64,000 nucleotides of DNA, from assembly GCA_016708825.1 (NCBI GenBank), contig JADJEZ010000004.1, forward strand, positions 248,001 through 312,000, given 5' to 3'. Each line of letters opens with the position of its first letter. The first letter of the stretch is position 1. The position numbers and the translations under genes were made by a program. This document shows positions 1 to 6,971 of the stretch, piece after piece. The DNA is from Betaproteobacteria bacterium (GTDB lineage Bacteria > Pseudomonadota > Gammaproteobacteria > Burkholderiales > Usitatibacteraceae). A model generated the notes under the pieces. That model was not told the DNA's origin and searched no databases. It saw only the letters and a program-made list of their open reading frames with translations.

Positions 1-534
1 TCGGTGGTTCCCGAGACCTTCAGCTACACCCTGAGCGAACTGTTCGCCCTGGGCGTGCCGCCTGTGGCCACGAACCTCGGGAGTTTTCGCGACCGGATCG
101 TGCCGGGAGAAAACGGCTTTCTCTTCGAGCCCGACGCCCATGCGCTGGTGGAAGCCGTGCGGCGGCTGCATGACGAACCCGGGCTCGCCGCCTCGGTCGC
201 GGGCCGTCTCGCCGCCGCCGCGCCGCCGCGCAGCATCCAGGACATGGTTCGCGACTACGATCCCCTGCTGCCGCAAGGCGAGCGCGCCGTCGCGCGGTTC
301 CCGGTGGGAGTGAGCTGGCAGAGCGGCCTCACGGAACCGTACCGGCAGCTCGCCGAGGCCTACGCCCAGCTGACCGCTGCGTACGCCCAGCTCACCGGCG
401 CCTATGGGGAGAGCCGCAAGGCCTACGAGCAGACCCGGGAAGCCTACGACCACGTCCGCGCGGCCTACGACGAACTCGTGGCGCAATCCGCAGGCGGCAA
501 GCCGAAACCGAAACGGAAGGAAACGCAAGGATGA
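1..534 (+). CDS. Glycosyltransferase (GT-B, GT4-like), C-terminal end only
   Basis: The gene begins before the window; the frame is open from base 1. The first ~60 visible residues are the nucleotide-sugar-binding half of a GT-B enzyme: an E-x7-E motif (PETFSYTLSE), then GVPPVATNLGSFRDRI and PGENGFLFEP, as in group 1 glycosyltransferases. Such enzymes transfer sugars in surface-polysaccharide or LPS assembly on the cytoplasmic side of the membrane. After the catalytic fold, about residues 110-160 form a tail of seven-residue units each starting Ala-Tyr (AYAQLTA, AYAQLTG, AYGESRK, AYEQTRE, AYDHVRA), probably a coiled coil. It ends in a basic KPKPKRK stretch. The stop overlaps the next start by 4 bp (ATGA). 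Sugar donor and acceptor cannot be told. Confidence 0.8.
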   Translation, partial: SVVPETFSYTLSELFALGVPPVATNLGSFRDRIVPGENGFLFEPDAHALVEAVRRLHDEPGLAASVAGRLAAAAPPRSIQDMVRDYDPLLPQGERAVARFPVGVSWQSGLTEPYRQLAEAYAQLTAAYAQLTGAYGESRKAYEQTREAYDHVRAAYDELVAQSAGGKPKPKRKETQG

Positions 535-1370
535 ACGACATTCGGGAAGCCTTTCCCTGGGCCGAGAAGCTCTCGCCTGCGCTGCTCAAGTCGCCGTGGT
601 GGATCGGCCACATTCCCTTCGCCTTCGAGCTGATCGGCCGGCAGCGCCCGCGCACGCTCGTGGAGCTGGGCACCTACAGCGGATCGTCCTTCGCGGCGTT
701 CTGCCAGGCCGCGGAGGCCTGCGGTGCGGGCACGAAGTGCTATGGCATCGACCTGTGGGAAGGCGACATGCACATGGGCAGCTTCGACGAGGCGCTCTTT
801 CGCGAGGTCGCGGACTACATGGCGGCTCGCCATCCCGGGACCGCGATCCTCGTGCGCAAGGACTTCGACTCGGCGGTCGGGGATTTCGCCGACGGCACGG
901 TCGACTTCCTGCACATCGACGGAACGCACACCTACGAGGCGGTCGCGAACGACTTCCGCACGTGGCTGCCGAAGCTGTCGGACTCGGGCGTCGTGCTCTT
1001 CCATGACGTGAACGTGACGGTGGAGAACGTCGGCGAGCCGGCCAAGCACTTCGGCGTGCGCCGCTTCTTCGACGAGACGAAGGCCGCCTACCCGCACGCC
1101 GAATTCGACCATTGCTACGGGCTGGGCGTGATCGTGGTCGGCGCCCGCGCCGCCCCCGAGGTACTGGATCTCGTGGAGCTGTCGCGCACCCCCGAGGCGA
1201 AGGCGTATTTCGCGGCCAGGGGCGAGGAGGTTTCCCGGCGCTTCGCCGCGATGGGCGTGGCGCTTCCGGTCCACTCCCCCTACGGCACGGCGGTGCCGCT
1301 GTGGCGGCGGGCGGCGAACAAGGTCCGCCGAATCGTGCGCAGGGCGCTCGACACCGCGAGGGCCGCTTGA
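531..1370 (+). CDS. Class I SAM-dependent methyltransferase (Methyltransf_24 type)
   Basis: 279 residues. The SAM-binding motif I is VELGTYSGSSF near residue 43, and an acidic motif FLHIDGTHTYE lies near 125, followed by a GVVLFHDV strand. These features fit the Methyltransf_24 family, often found in polysaccharide clusters where it methylates sugars or amino-sugar precursors. The C-terminus is basic (NKVRRIVRRALD) and could touch the membrane. The start overlaps the upstream glycosyltransferase stop, and the stop overlaps the TTG start of the WbsX-like gene, so the three genes are probably translationally coupled in one operon. Substrate unknown; the role in glycan modification is inferred from context. 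Confidence 0.82.
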   Translation: MNDIREAFPWAEKLSPALLKSPWWIGHIPFAFELIGRQRPRTLVELGTYSGSSFAAFCQAAEACGAGTKCYGIDLWEGDMHMGSFDEALFREVADYMAARHPGTAILVRKDFDSAVGDFADGTVDFLHIDGTHTYEAVANDFRTWLPKLSDSGVVLFHDVNVTVENVGEPAKHFGVRRFFDETKAAYPHAEFDHCYGLGVIVVGARAAPEVLDLVELSRTPEAKAYFAARGEEVSRRFAAMGVALPVHSPYGTAVPLWRRAANKVRRIVRRALDTARAA

Positions 1371-2545
1371 AGGACGCCACGAAGCTGGTGGCGATGTACT
1401 TCCCGCAATTCCACGCGATTCCCGAGAACGACGCGTGGTGGGGGAAGGGCTTCACCGACTGGGTCAACGTGCGCAGGGCGCAGCCGCAGTTCCGCGGCCA
1501 TTGCCAGCCGCGCGTGCCGCTGGGCGGGCGCTACTACGACCAGTCCGAGGAAGCCACGCTGGAATGGCAGATCGACCTGGCCCGGCGCCATGGCGTGCAC
1601 GGCTTCTGCCACTACCACTACTGGTTCGACGGCAAGCAGCTCCTCGAGACGCCCACCAACAAGGCCCTCGCGTCGCGCAAGCTCGACTTTCCCTTCTGCC
1701 TCGCGTGGGCGAACGAGACCTGGTCGCGTCGCTGGGACGGGCTCGACCACCACATCCTCCAGGAGCAGACCTACACGCCGGAACCGGCGCGCTGGGATGC
1801 GCACTTCGAGTACCTCTTCCGGGCGTGGAGCCACGAACAGGCGATCCGCGTCGACGGCAAGCCCGTGTTCCTGGTCTACCGGGCCCACCGCATCCTGCAG
1901 ATCGAGCGCATGTTCGAGCGCTGGCGCGAGGAGGCGCTGCGCCGCGGGCTGCCGGGCATCTACCTGGTCGCCATGAAGCAATATGAGTTCCCCGTTCCCG
2001 AGGTGCTCAGGCACTTCGACGCGACGATGCAGTTCCAGCCGTTCGAGGCGATCTACTCGCCCGACTTCGAGGTGCCGGCCATCGAGACGCGGCGCGCCCT
2101 GGCCCCGGTGCGGATGCTGCCGGAGCGGGTGCAGGACGTCCTGCGCGCGGTGCGCTACCGCTTCTTCTCCGGCCTCACGTTCTACGACTACGACAAGGTG
2201 TGGAAACACATCCTCCAGGTCGAGCGCGAGGGCGGCATCCCGGCCTTCCCCGGCGCCTTCGTCGACTGGGACAACACGGCCCGCTACGTGAAGCGAGCCC
2301 GCATCTTCCGGGGCGCCACGCCCGAGCGATTCGCCTACTGGTTCCGGCAGCTGGTCGAGGTTACCGCGACCCGCCCGGCGCCCGAGCGGATCATCTTCCT
2401 CAACGCATGGAACGAGTGGGCCGAGAGCGCCTACCTCGAGCCCGACGAGCACCACGGCCTGAAATACCTCGAGGCGGTTCGTGATTGCCTGGCGGCCGCG
2501 GGGGGCGCGCCGGACGCGGTCGCCGAGAATCTCGCCGCCGATTGA
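1367..2545 (+). CDS. WbsX / GH99-like polysaccharide biosynthesis protein
   Basis: 392 residues from a TTG at 1367 that overlaps the preceding stop (TTGA). An ATG at 1394 would begin inside the first conserved strand (MYFPQFH), so TTG is preferred. Family signatures: YFPQFHAIPENDAWWGKGFTDW at the N-terminus (family motif PQFHxxxENDxWWGxGFTxW), a HYHYWFDGK motif near residue 80, and the C-terminal FLNAWNEWAE motif typical of WbsX (Glyco_tran_WbsX, related to GH99). Members occur in O-antigen and capsule clusters, but their exact reaction is poorly defined. This is the last gene of the polysaccharide cluster; the next gene starts a housekeeping operon. Confidence 0.85.
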   Translation: MKDATKLVAMYFPQFHAIPENDAWWGKGFTDWVNVRRAQPQFRGHCQPRVPLGGRYYDQSEEATLEWQIDLARRHGVHGFCHYHYWFDGKQLLETPTNKALASRKLDFPFCLAWANETWSRRWDGLDHHILQEQTYTPEPARWDAHFEYLFRAWSHEQAIRVDGKPVFLVYRAHRILQIERMFERWREEALRRGLPGIYLVAMKQYEFPVPEVLRHFDATMQFQPFEAIYSPDFEVPAIETRRALAPVRMLPERVQDVLRAVRYRFFSGLTFYDYDKVWKHILQVEREGGIPAFPGAFVDWDNTARYVKRARIFRGATPERFAYWFRQLVEVTATRPAPERIIFLNAWNEWAESAYLEPDEHHGLKYLEAVRDCLAAAGGAPDAVAENLAAD

Positions 2546-2548
2546 GGT

Positions 2549-2554
2549 TACAAT
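2549..2554 (+). promoter_or_regulatory. Candidate -10 element of the thrS operon (TACAAT)
   Basis: TACAAT lies just after the WbsX stop, about 155 bp before thrS. No good -35 box is seen at 17 bp (AGAATC). The same style of -10, TAnAAT, recurs before surE, tRNA-Pro and the alaC-like gene in this window. Weak evidence on its own. Confidence 0.4.
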
Positions 2555-2709
2555 CCGGGGCATGAAAGGGGCTGGAATGGCCATTCGGGTTATGAGACCG
2601 CCGACTGCGACGCCCGCGAGGCAGTGCCGGTAGGGCGGGCGCGTCCCTTTTCGTCACCGGAAAAGCGCGGCTTGCCCGCGCTTTTCGCTTTTCGGACCTG
2701 GAGAGAACC
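2555..2709 (+). promoter_or_regulatory. thrS leader with a strong hairpin (possible attenuator)
   Basis: The 5' leader holds a perfect 10-bp inverted repeat, GAAAAGCGCG (2660-2669) and CGCGCTTTTC (2677-2686), with a 7-nt loop and a short T-rich follow-on (GCTTTTCGG). It ends 23 nt before the thrS ATG. A short open frame upstream (ATG 2562 to TAG 2631, 23 codons) contains two nearby Thr codons. The hairpin could be the terminator of the polysaccharide operon, or an attenuator if transcription starts at the 2549 box. The thrS SD (GGAGAG, 2699-2704) is outside the hairpin. The regulatory role is inference. Confidence 0.4.
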
Positions 2710-4626
2710 ATGGTTTGCATCACGCTGCCGGACGGATCGACCCGGCAATTCGAGGCCCCCGTCACGGTGGCCGAGGTCGCGGCTTCCATCGGGCCCGGGC
2801 TCGCCAAGGCTGCGCTCGCGGGCAAGGTGGACGGCAGGCTCGTCGACACGTCCTGGCGCATCGAGCAGGACGCCGGGCTCGCGATCGTCACCGACAGGGA
2901 TCCGGAGGGGCTCGAGCTCATCCGCCATTCGGCCGCGCATCTCCTCGCCTATGCGGTGAAGGAGCTCTTCCCCGACGCCCAGGTGACCATCGGGCCGGTG
3001 ATCGAGAACGGCTTCTACTACGACTTCGCCTACAAGCGTCCCTTCACGCCGGAGGACCTCGCCGCGATCGAGAAGCGCATGGCCGAGTTGGCGAAGAAGG
3101 ACCTCCCGGTCGAGCGCGAGGTGAGGAAGCGCGACGACGCCGTGAAGTTCTTCGAGTCGATCGGCGAGAAGTACAAGGCCGAGATCATCGCCGCCATCCC
3201 CGCGAACGAGGACATCTCGCTTTACCGCGAGGGTGACTTCATCGACCTGTGCCGCGGCCCCCATGTGCCCTCCACCGGAAAGCTCAAGGTCTTCAAGCTG
3301 ATGAAGGTCGCCGGCGCGTACTGGAGGGGCGACTCGCGAAACGAGATGCTCCAGCGCATCTACGGAACGGCCTGGGCGAAGAAGGAAGACCAGGATGCGT
3401 ACCTGCACATGCTGGAGGAAGCCGAGAAGCGCGACCACCGGCGCCTGGGCACGCAGCTGGACCTCTTCCACCTGCAGGAGGAGGCGCCCGGGATGGTCTT
3501 CTGGCACCCGAAGGGATGGGTGATCTGGCAGCAGGTGGAGCAGTACATGCGCCGCGTCTACCGGGACAACGGCTACCAGGAGGTGCGCTGCCCGCAGATC
3601 CTCGACCGCTCGCTGTGGGAGAAAAGCGGCCATTGGGAGAACTACAAGGACAACATGTTCGCGACGGAATCGGAGAAGCGCGACTTCGCGATCAAGCCGA
3701 TGAACTGCCCGGGGCACGTGCAGATCTTCAACAAGGGCATTCGCAGCTACCGGGACCTGCCGTTGCGGTACGGGGAATTCGGCGCTTGCCACCGCAACGA
3801 GCCCTCGGGGGCGCTGCACGGCCTCATGCGCGTGCGCGCCTTCACCCAGGACGATGGCCACATCTTCTGCGCCGAGGAGCAGGTCGAACCGGAGTGCGTG
3901 GCGTTCCACAAGCTCGCTTTCGACGTGTACCGGGACTTCGGCTTCACCGACATCCAGGTGAAGCTGGCTCTCCGCCCGGACCAGAGAATCGGGACCGACG
4001 AGCAATGGACGAAGGCGGAAGAGGCGCTGCGAGCCGCCCTCCGCGCGAGCGGCGCGCAGTGGACGGAGCTGCCGGGCGAGGGTGCCTTCTACGGCCCGAA
4101 GATCGAGTACCACCTCAAGGATTCCCTGGGCCGCTCCTGGCAGGTGGGCACCATGCAGGTCGACTTCATGATGCCGGCGCGGCTCGGGTCGGAGTACGTG
4201 GCCGAGGACAATGCGCGCCGCGTGCCGGTCATGCTGCACCGCGCCATCGTGGGTTCCATGGAGCGCTTCATCGGCATCCTGATCGAGAACCACGCGGGGT
4301 CGATGCCGCTCTGGCTCGCGCCTGTCCAGGTGGTGGTCATGAACGTGACGGACCGGCAGGAGGCCTATGTCCGGGAGGTCGTGGAAGCCCTCCGCGCCGC
4401 CGGAATCCGGGCCGAGGCGGATTTGCGAAACGAGAAAATAACGTATAAAATTCGAGAACATAGCATTCAAAAGCTTCCTTACCAGCTGGTGTTGGGCGAC
4501 AAGGAAGTGGCAGCCCGGACGGTCTCGGCAAGGACTCGGGCAGGTGAAAACCTGGAACCGGTCCCGATCGAGGCCTTTGTTTCGCGCCTCAAGGGCGAAA
4601 TGGCCGGGAACGATGAACGCTTTTAG
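2710..4626 (+). CDS. thrS: Threonine--tRNA ligase
   Basis: 638 residues, the normal length. It charges tRNA-Thr in the cytoplasm. Domains in order: N-terminal TGS (about 1-62), the second additional (editing) domain with the HxxxH motif HSAAH at residues 73-77, the class II catalytic core with MNCPGH (zinc ligand Cys), motif 2 HRNEPSGALHGLMRVR and motif 3 HRAIVGSMERFIGILIENH, then the anticodon-binding domain from about 535. The ATG is preceded by GGAGAG. First gene of the thrS-infC-rpmI-rplT-pheST-ihfA-merR series. An AT-rich stretch in its 3' end (about 4420-4475) probably hides the infC promoter. Confidence 0.98.
   Translation: MVCITLPDGSTRQFEAPVTVAEVAASIGPGLAKAALAGKVDGRLVDTSWRIEQDAGLAIVTDRDPEGLELIRHSAAHLLAYAVKELFPDAQVTIGPVIENGFYYDFAYKRPFTPEDLAAIEKRMAELAKKDLPVEREVRKRDDAVKFFESIGEKYKAEIIAAIPANEDISLYREGDFIDLCRGPHVPSTGKLKVFKLMKVAGAYWRGDSRNEMLQRIYGTAWAKKEDQDAYLHMLEEAEKRDHRRLGTQLDLFHLQEEAPGMVFWHPKGWVIWQQVEQYMRRVYRDNGYQEVRCPQILDRSLWEKSGHWENYKDNMFATESEKRDFAIKPMNCPGHVQIFNKGIRSYRDLPLRYGEFGACHRNEPSGALHGLMRVRAFTQDDGHIFCAEEQVEPECVAFHKLAFDVYRDFGFTDIQVKLALRPDQRIGTDEQWTKAEEALRAALRASGAQWTELPGEGAFYGPKIEYHLKDSLGRSWQVGTMQVDFMMPARLGSEYVAEDNARRVPVMLHRAIVGSMERFIGILIENHAGSMPLWLAPVQVVVMNVTDRQEAYVREVVEALRAAGIRAEADLRNEKITYKIREHSIQKLPYQLVLGDKEVAARTVSARTRAGENLEPVPIEAFVSRLKGEMAGNDERF
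4423..4451 (+). promoter_or_regulatory. Candidate internal promoter for infC inside thrS
   Basis: TTGCGA (4423-4428), 17-bp spacer, TAAAAT (4446-4451), within a conspicuously AT-rich patch of otherwise GC-rich thrS coding sequence. Enteric bacteria also have infC promoters inside thrS. Inferred from sequence only. Confidence 0.45.
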
Positions 4627-4656
4627 GGAGGCGAGGACTGGAACCGGACACCGCAA

Positions 4657-4696
4657 GGGAATCCTCGTCATGTCACTGATTTGAAAGAGGATTCTT
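4657..4696 (+). promoter_or_regulatory. Hairpin sequestering the infC Shine-Dalgarno
   Basis: GAATCCTC (4659-4666) is perfectly complementary to GAGGATTC (4687-4694), with two further G-U pairs outside it and a 20-nt loop. The 3' arm contains the only good SD (GAGG, 4687-4690) and ends a few bases before the AUC start at 4700. Folding would block initiation. infC is known in E. coli to be controlled at initiation through its rare start codon; this hairpin could add a second control. Confidence 0.5.
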
Positions 4697-4699
4697 CGC

Positions 4700-5224
4700 A
4701 TCGCTCACGATAACAAGTCGGTCCGCATCAACGGGGAGATCAACGCCCCCGAGGTTCGCCTGGTCGGCGTGGAAGCCGAGCAGCTCGGCATCGTTTCCGT
4801 GACGGAAGCCATGCGCCTGGCGGAGGAAGCCGAGGTCGACCTGGTCGAGATCGCGCCCACCGCCGTTCCCCCGGTTTGCCGCCTGATGGACTACGGCAAG
4901 TTCAAGTACCGGGAGAGCAAGAAGGCGCACGAGGCCAAGTTGAAGCAGAAGCAGATCCAGGTGAAGGAGGTGAAGTTCCGCCCCGGCACCGACGACGGCG
5001 ACTACAAGATCAAGCTGCGAAACCTCACCCGCTTCCTGACCGAAGGCGACAAGACGAAAATCACGCTTCGCTTCCGGGGGCGGGAAATGGCCCACCAGGA
5101 GCTGGGGGTGGCGCTCCTGAAGCGGGTCGAGGCAGACCTGGCCACGCTCGGCGTGGTGGAGCAATGGCCGAAGATGGAAGGGCGCCAGATGATCATGATT
5201 CTCGCGCCTAAGAAGAAGCACTAG
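4700..5224 (+). CDS. infC: Translation initiation factor IF-3 (non-AUG start)
   Basis: 174 residues from an AUC codon at 4700. The first in-frame ATG (4769) would delete RINGEINAPEVRL, a conserved N-terminal motif, so it is wrong. AUC is 9 nt after GAGG and gives IAHDNKSVRING, matching the IATDKSHRING start of beta-proteobacterial IF3; an in-frame AUU at 4691 abuts the SD and is less likely. Further motifs are VDLVEIAPTAVPPVCRLMDYGKF and the C-domain FRGREMAHQELG and EGRQMIMILAPKKK. IF3 binds the 30S subunit and proofreads the start codon; a non-AUG start is the classic basis of its autoregulation. Confidence 0.95.
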   Translation: MAHDNKSVRINGEINAPEVRLVGVEAEQLGIVSVTEAMRLAEEAEVDLVEIAPTAVPPVCRLMDYGKFKYRESKKAHEAKLKQKQIQVKEVKFRPGTDDGDYKIKLRNLTRFLTEGDKTKITLRFRGREMAHQELGVALLKRVEADLATLGVVEQWPKMEGRQMIMILAPKKKH

Positions 5225-5231
5225 CAGCACA

Positions 5232-5303
5232 GCAGCAGCGCCCCACCGGGGCGAACAAGGCGACTTCAGGTCTCAAGCGCGGAACCGTTCCGCCACCTGC
5301 TGC
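5232..5303 (+). promoter_or_regulatory. Structured rpmI leader (candidate ribosomal-protein operator)
   Basis: Three nested helices can form: GCAGCAG (5232-5238) with CTGCTGC (5297-5303), enclosing CGCCCC/GGGGCG (5239-5244/5248-5253) and GCGGAA/TTCCGC (5279-5284/5288-5293). The SD of rpmI (GAAGGAGG) follows at about 5318. In other bacteria L20 represses its own operon by binding a folded leader before rpmI. Binding here is not proven. Confidence 0.45.
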
Positions 5304-5331
5304 GCCAACGCAAGAGAGAAGGAGGGCACCC

Positions 5332-5529
5332 ATGCCCAAGATGAAGACCAAGAGTGGCGCCGCCAAGCGCTTTAAAGTCCGCCCGGGCGGAAGCGTGAAG
5401 CGCGGCCAGGCGGGCAAGCGCCACATCCTCACCAAGAAAACCACGAAGTCGAAGCGCCAGCTCCGGGGCACGGCGGGGGTCCACGAGACCAACGTCGACC
5501 ACGTCAAGGCGATGCTTCCCTACGCCTGA
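5332..5529 (+). CDS. rpmI: 50S ribosomal protein L35
   Basis: 65 residues, very basic, beginning PKMKTKSGAAKRFKVR and containing KRGQAGKRHILTKK, the L35 signature. Component of the large ribosomal subunit. Strong SD (AAGGAGG) before the ATG. It lies between infC and rplT as in most bacteria, 12 bp before rplT, so L35 and L20 are co-translated. Confidence 0.97.
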   Translation: MPKMKTKSGAAKRFKVRPGGSVKRGQAGKRHILTKKTTKSKRQLRGTAGVHETNVDHVKAMLPYA

Positions 5530-5541
5530 AGGAGATAGACG

Positions 5542-5901
5542 ATGCCTCGCGTAAAACGTGGAGTGACGGCGCGCGCGCGCCACAAGAAGGTTCTCGAGCT
5601 GGCCAAGGGGTACCGCGGCCGCCGCAAGAACGTCTACCGCATCGCCAAGGAAGCGGTGATGAAGGCCGGCCAGTACGCCTACCGCGACCGCCGTGCAAAG
5701 AAGCGCGAATTCCGCGGCCTGTGGATCGCCCGCATCAACGCGGCCGTCCGTGAAGCCGGGATGACCTACAGCCGGTTCATGGCGGGCCTGAAGAAGGGCT
5801 CGATCGAGATCGACCGCAAGGTGCTCGCCGACCTCGCCGTGCAGGACAAGCCGGCCTTCAGCCGGATCGTCGAGCAGGCCAAGTCGAGCCTCGGCGCCTG
5901 A
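5542..5901 (+). CDS. rplT: 50S ribosomal protein L20
   Basis: 119 residues, normal length. N-terminal MPRVKRGVTARARHKKVLE extension, then AKGYRGRRKNVYRIAKEAVMKAGQYAYRDRR and a globular C-domain with WIARINAAVREAGMTYSRFM, all typical of L20. It binds 23S rRNA early in 50S assembly and, in several bacteria, represses rpmI-rplT translation. SD is AAGGAGA. A rho-independent terminator follows at 5921. Confidence 0.97.
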   Translation: MPRVKRGVTARARHKKVLELAKGYRGRRKNVYRIAKEAVMKAGQYAYRDRRAKKREFRGLWIARINAAVREAGMTYSRFMAGLKKGSIEIDRKVLADLAVQDKPAFSRIVEQAKSSLGA

Positions 5902-5920
5902 CGCGACGCTAAACCGGGAA

Positions 5921-5950
5921 GGGGCTCTCGCGGGAGCCCCTTTTTTCTTT
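5921..5950 (+). terminator. Rho-independent terminator between rplT and pheS
   Basis: GGGGCTC (5921-5927) pairs with GAGCCCC (5934-5940), followed by TTTTTTCTTT. It sits only 20-30 nt before the pheS start, so pheST expression needs read-through, antitermination or a promoter not recognised here. It may act as a partial terminator or a pheST attenuator. Confidence 0.85.
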
Positions 5951-5969
5951 TCAGACCGAAGAACCGCCC

Positions 5970-6971
5970 ATGGAACCCATCGACAAGATCGTCGCTGACG
6001 CCGCAGGAGCTTTCGACGCGGCCGCCACGGTGCCCGACCTCGAGCAGTCGAAGTCGCGCTTCCTCGGCAAGTCGGGCGCGCTCACGGAGCTCCTGAAGGG
6101 CCTGGGAAAGCTCTCGGCCGAGGAGCGTCCGAAGGCGGGTGCGGCCATCAACGAGGCGAAGACGCGCGTCGAGGCGTTGCTGCAAGCGCGGCGCGAGGCC
6201 ATCCTCGCCGCGGAACTCGACGCGCGCCTCGCGGCGGAGTCGATCGACGTGACCCTTCCCGGGCGACGCCAGTCAAGCGGCGGGTTGCATCCGATTTCGC
6301 GCGCCCAGGAGACTATCGAGCGCCTGTTCGCCTCGATGGGCTTCTCGGTGGCCGACGGCCCCGAGATCGAGAACGACTTCTACAACTTCACCGCGCTGCG
6401 CATGTTCCCCGACCATCCGTCGCGCAGCATGCAGGACACGTTCTACGTCGCCGATTCCGACAAGGTGCTGCGCACGCAGACTTCGCCCGTGCAGATACGG
6501 TACATGCAGTCCCACGAGCCGCCCATCCGCATCATTTGCCCGGGGCGCGTGTACCGCTGCGACCACGACGCCACGCACTCGCCGATGTTCCACCAGATCG
6601 AAGGGCTGTGGGTCGACGAAGGCATCAGCCTTGCCGACCTCAAGGGCACCATCATGCAGTTCTGCCGCGCCTTCTTCGAGCGCGACGACATCGGGATCCG
6701 CTTCCGCCCGTCGTACTTCCCCTTCGTGGAGCCGGGCGTGGAAATCGACATGGCGTGGGAGCGCAAGGACGGCCGGACGACCTATCTCGAGGTCGCCGGG
6801 GCGGGCGTCGTGCATCCCGACGTGCTTCGCAACGGCGGAATCGACCCGGAGAAGTACTCGGGCTTCGCCTTCGGCATGGGGCTGGACCGGCTCGCGATGA
6901 TCAAGTACGGCGTGAACGACTTGCGTCTCTTCTTCGACAACGACCTCAAGTTCCTGAGGCAGTTCCGATGA
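5970..6971 (+). CDS. pheS: Phenylalanine--tRNA ligase alpha subunit
   Basis: 333 residues. N-terminal coiled-coil region (about 1-90), then the class II core: HPISRAQETIERLFASMGF, motif 2 around CPGRVYRCDHDATHSPMFHQIEG, FRPSYFPFVEPGVEID, and motif 3 GFAFGMGLDRLAMIKYGV near the C-terminus. Forms an (alpha-beta)2 enzyme with PheT and carries the aminoacylation site. The gene overlaps pheT by 4 bp (ATGA). Confidence 0.98.
   Translation: MEPIDKIVADAAGAFDAAATVPDLEQSKSRFLGKSGALTELLKGLGKLSAEERPKAGAAINEAKTRVEALLQARREAILAAELDARLAAESIDVTLPGRRQSSGGLHPISRAQETIERLFASMGFSVADGPEIENDFYNFTALRMFPDHPSRSMQDTFYVADSDKVLRTQTSPVQIRYMQSHEPPIRIICPGRVYRCDHDATHSPMFHQIEGLWVDEGISLADLKGTIMQFCRAFFERDDIGIRFRPSYFPFVEPGVEIDMAWERKDGRTTYLEVAGAGVVHPDVLRNGGIDPEKYSGFAFGMGLDRLAMIKYGVNDLRLFFDNDLKFLRQFR

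Noticed and set aside
2590..4701. 703-residue minus-strand frame opposite thrS
   Set aside because: Mirror of thrS codon third positions, no known motif.
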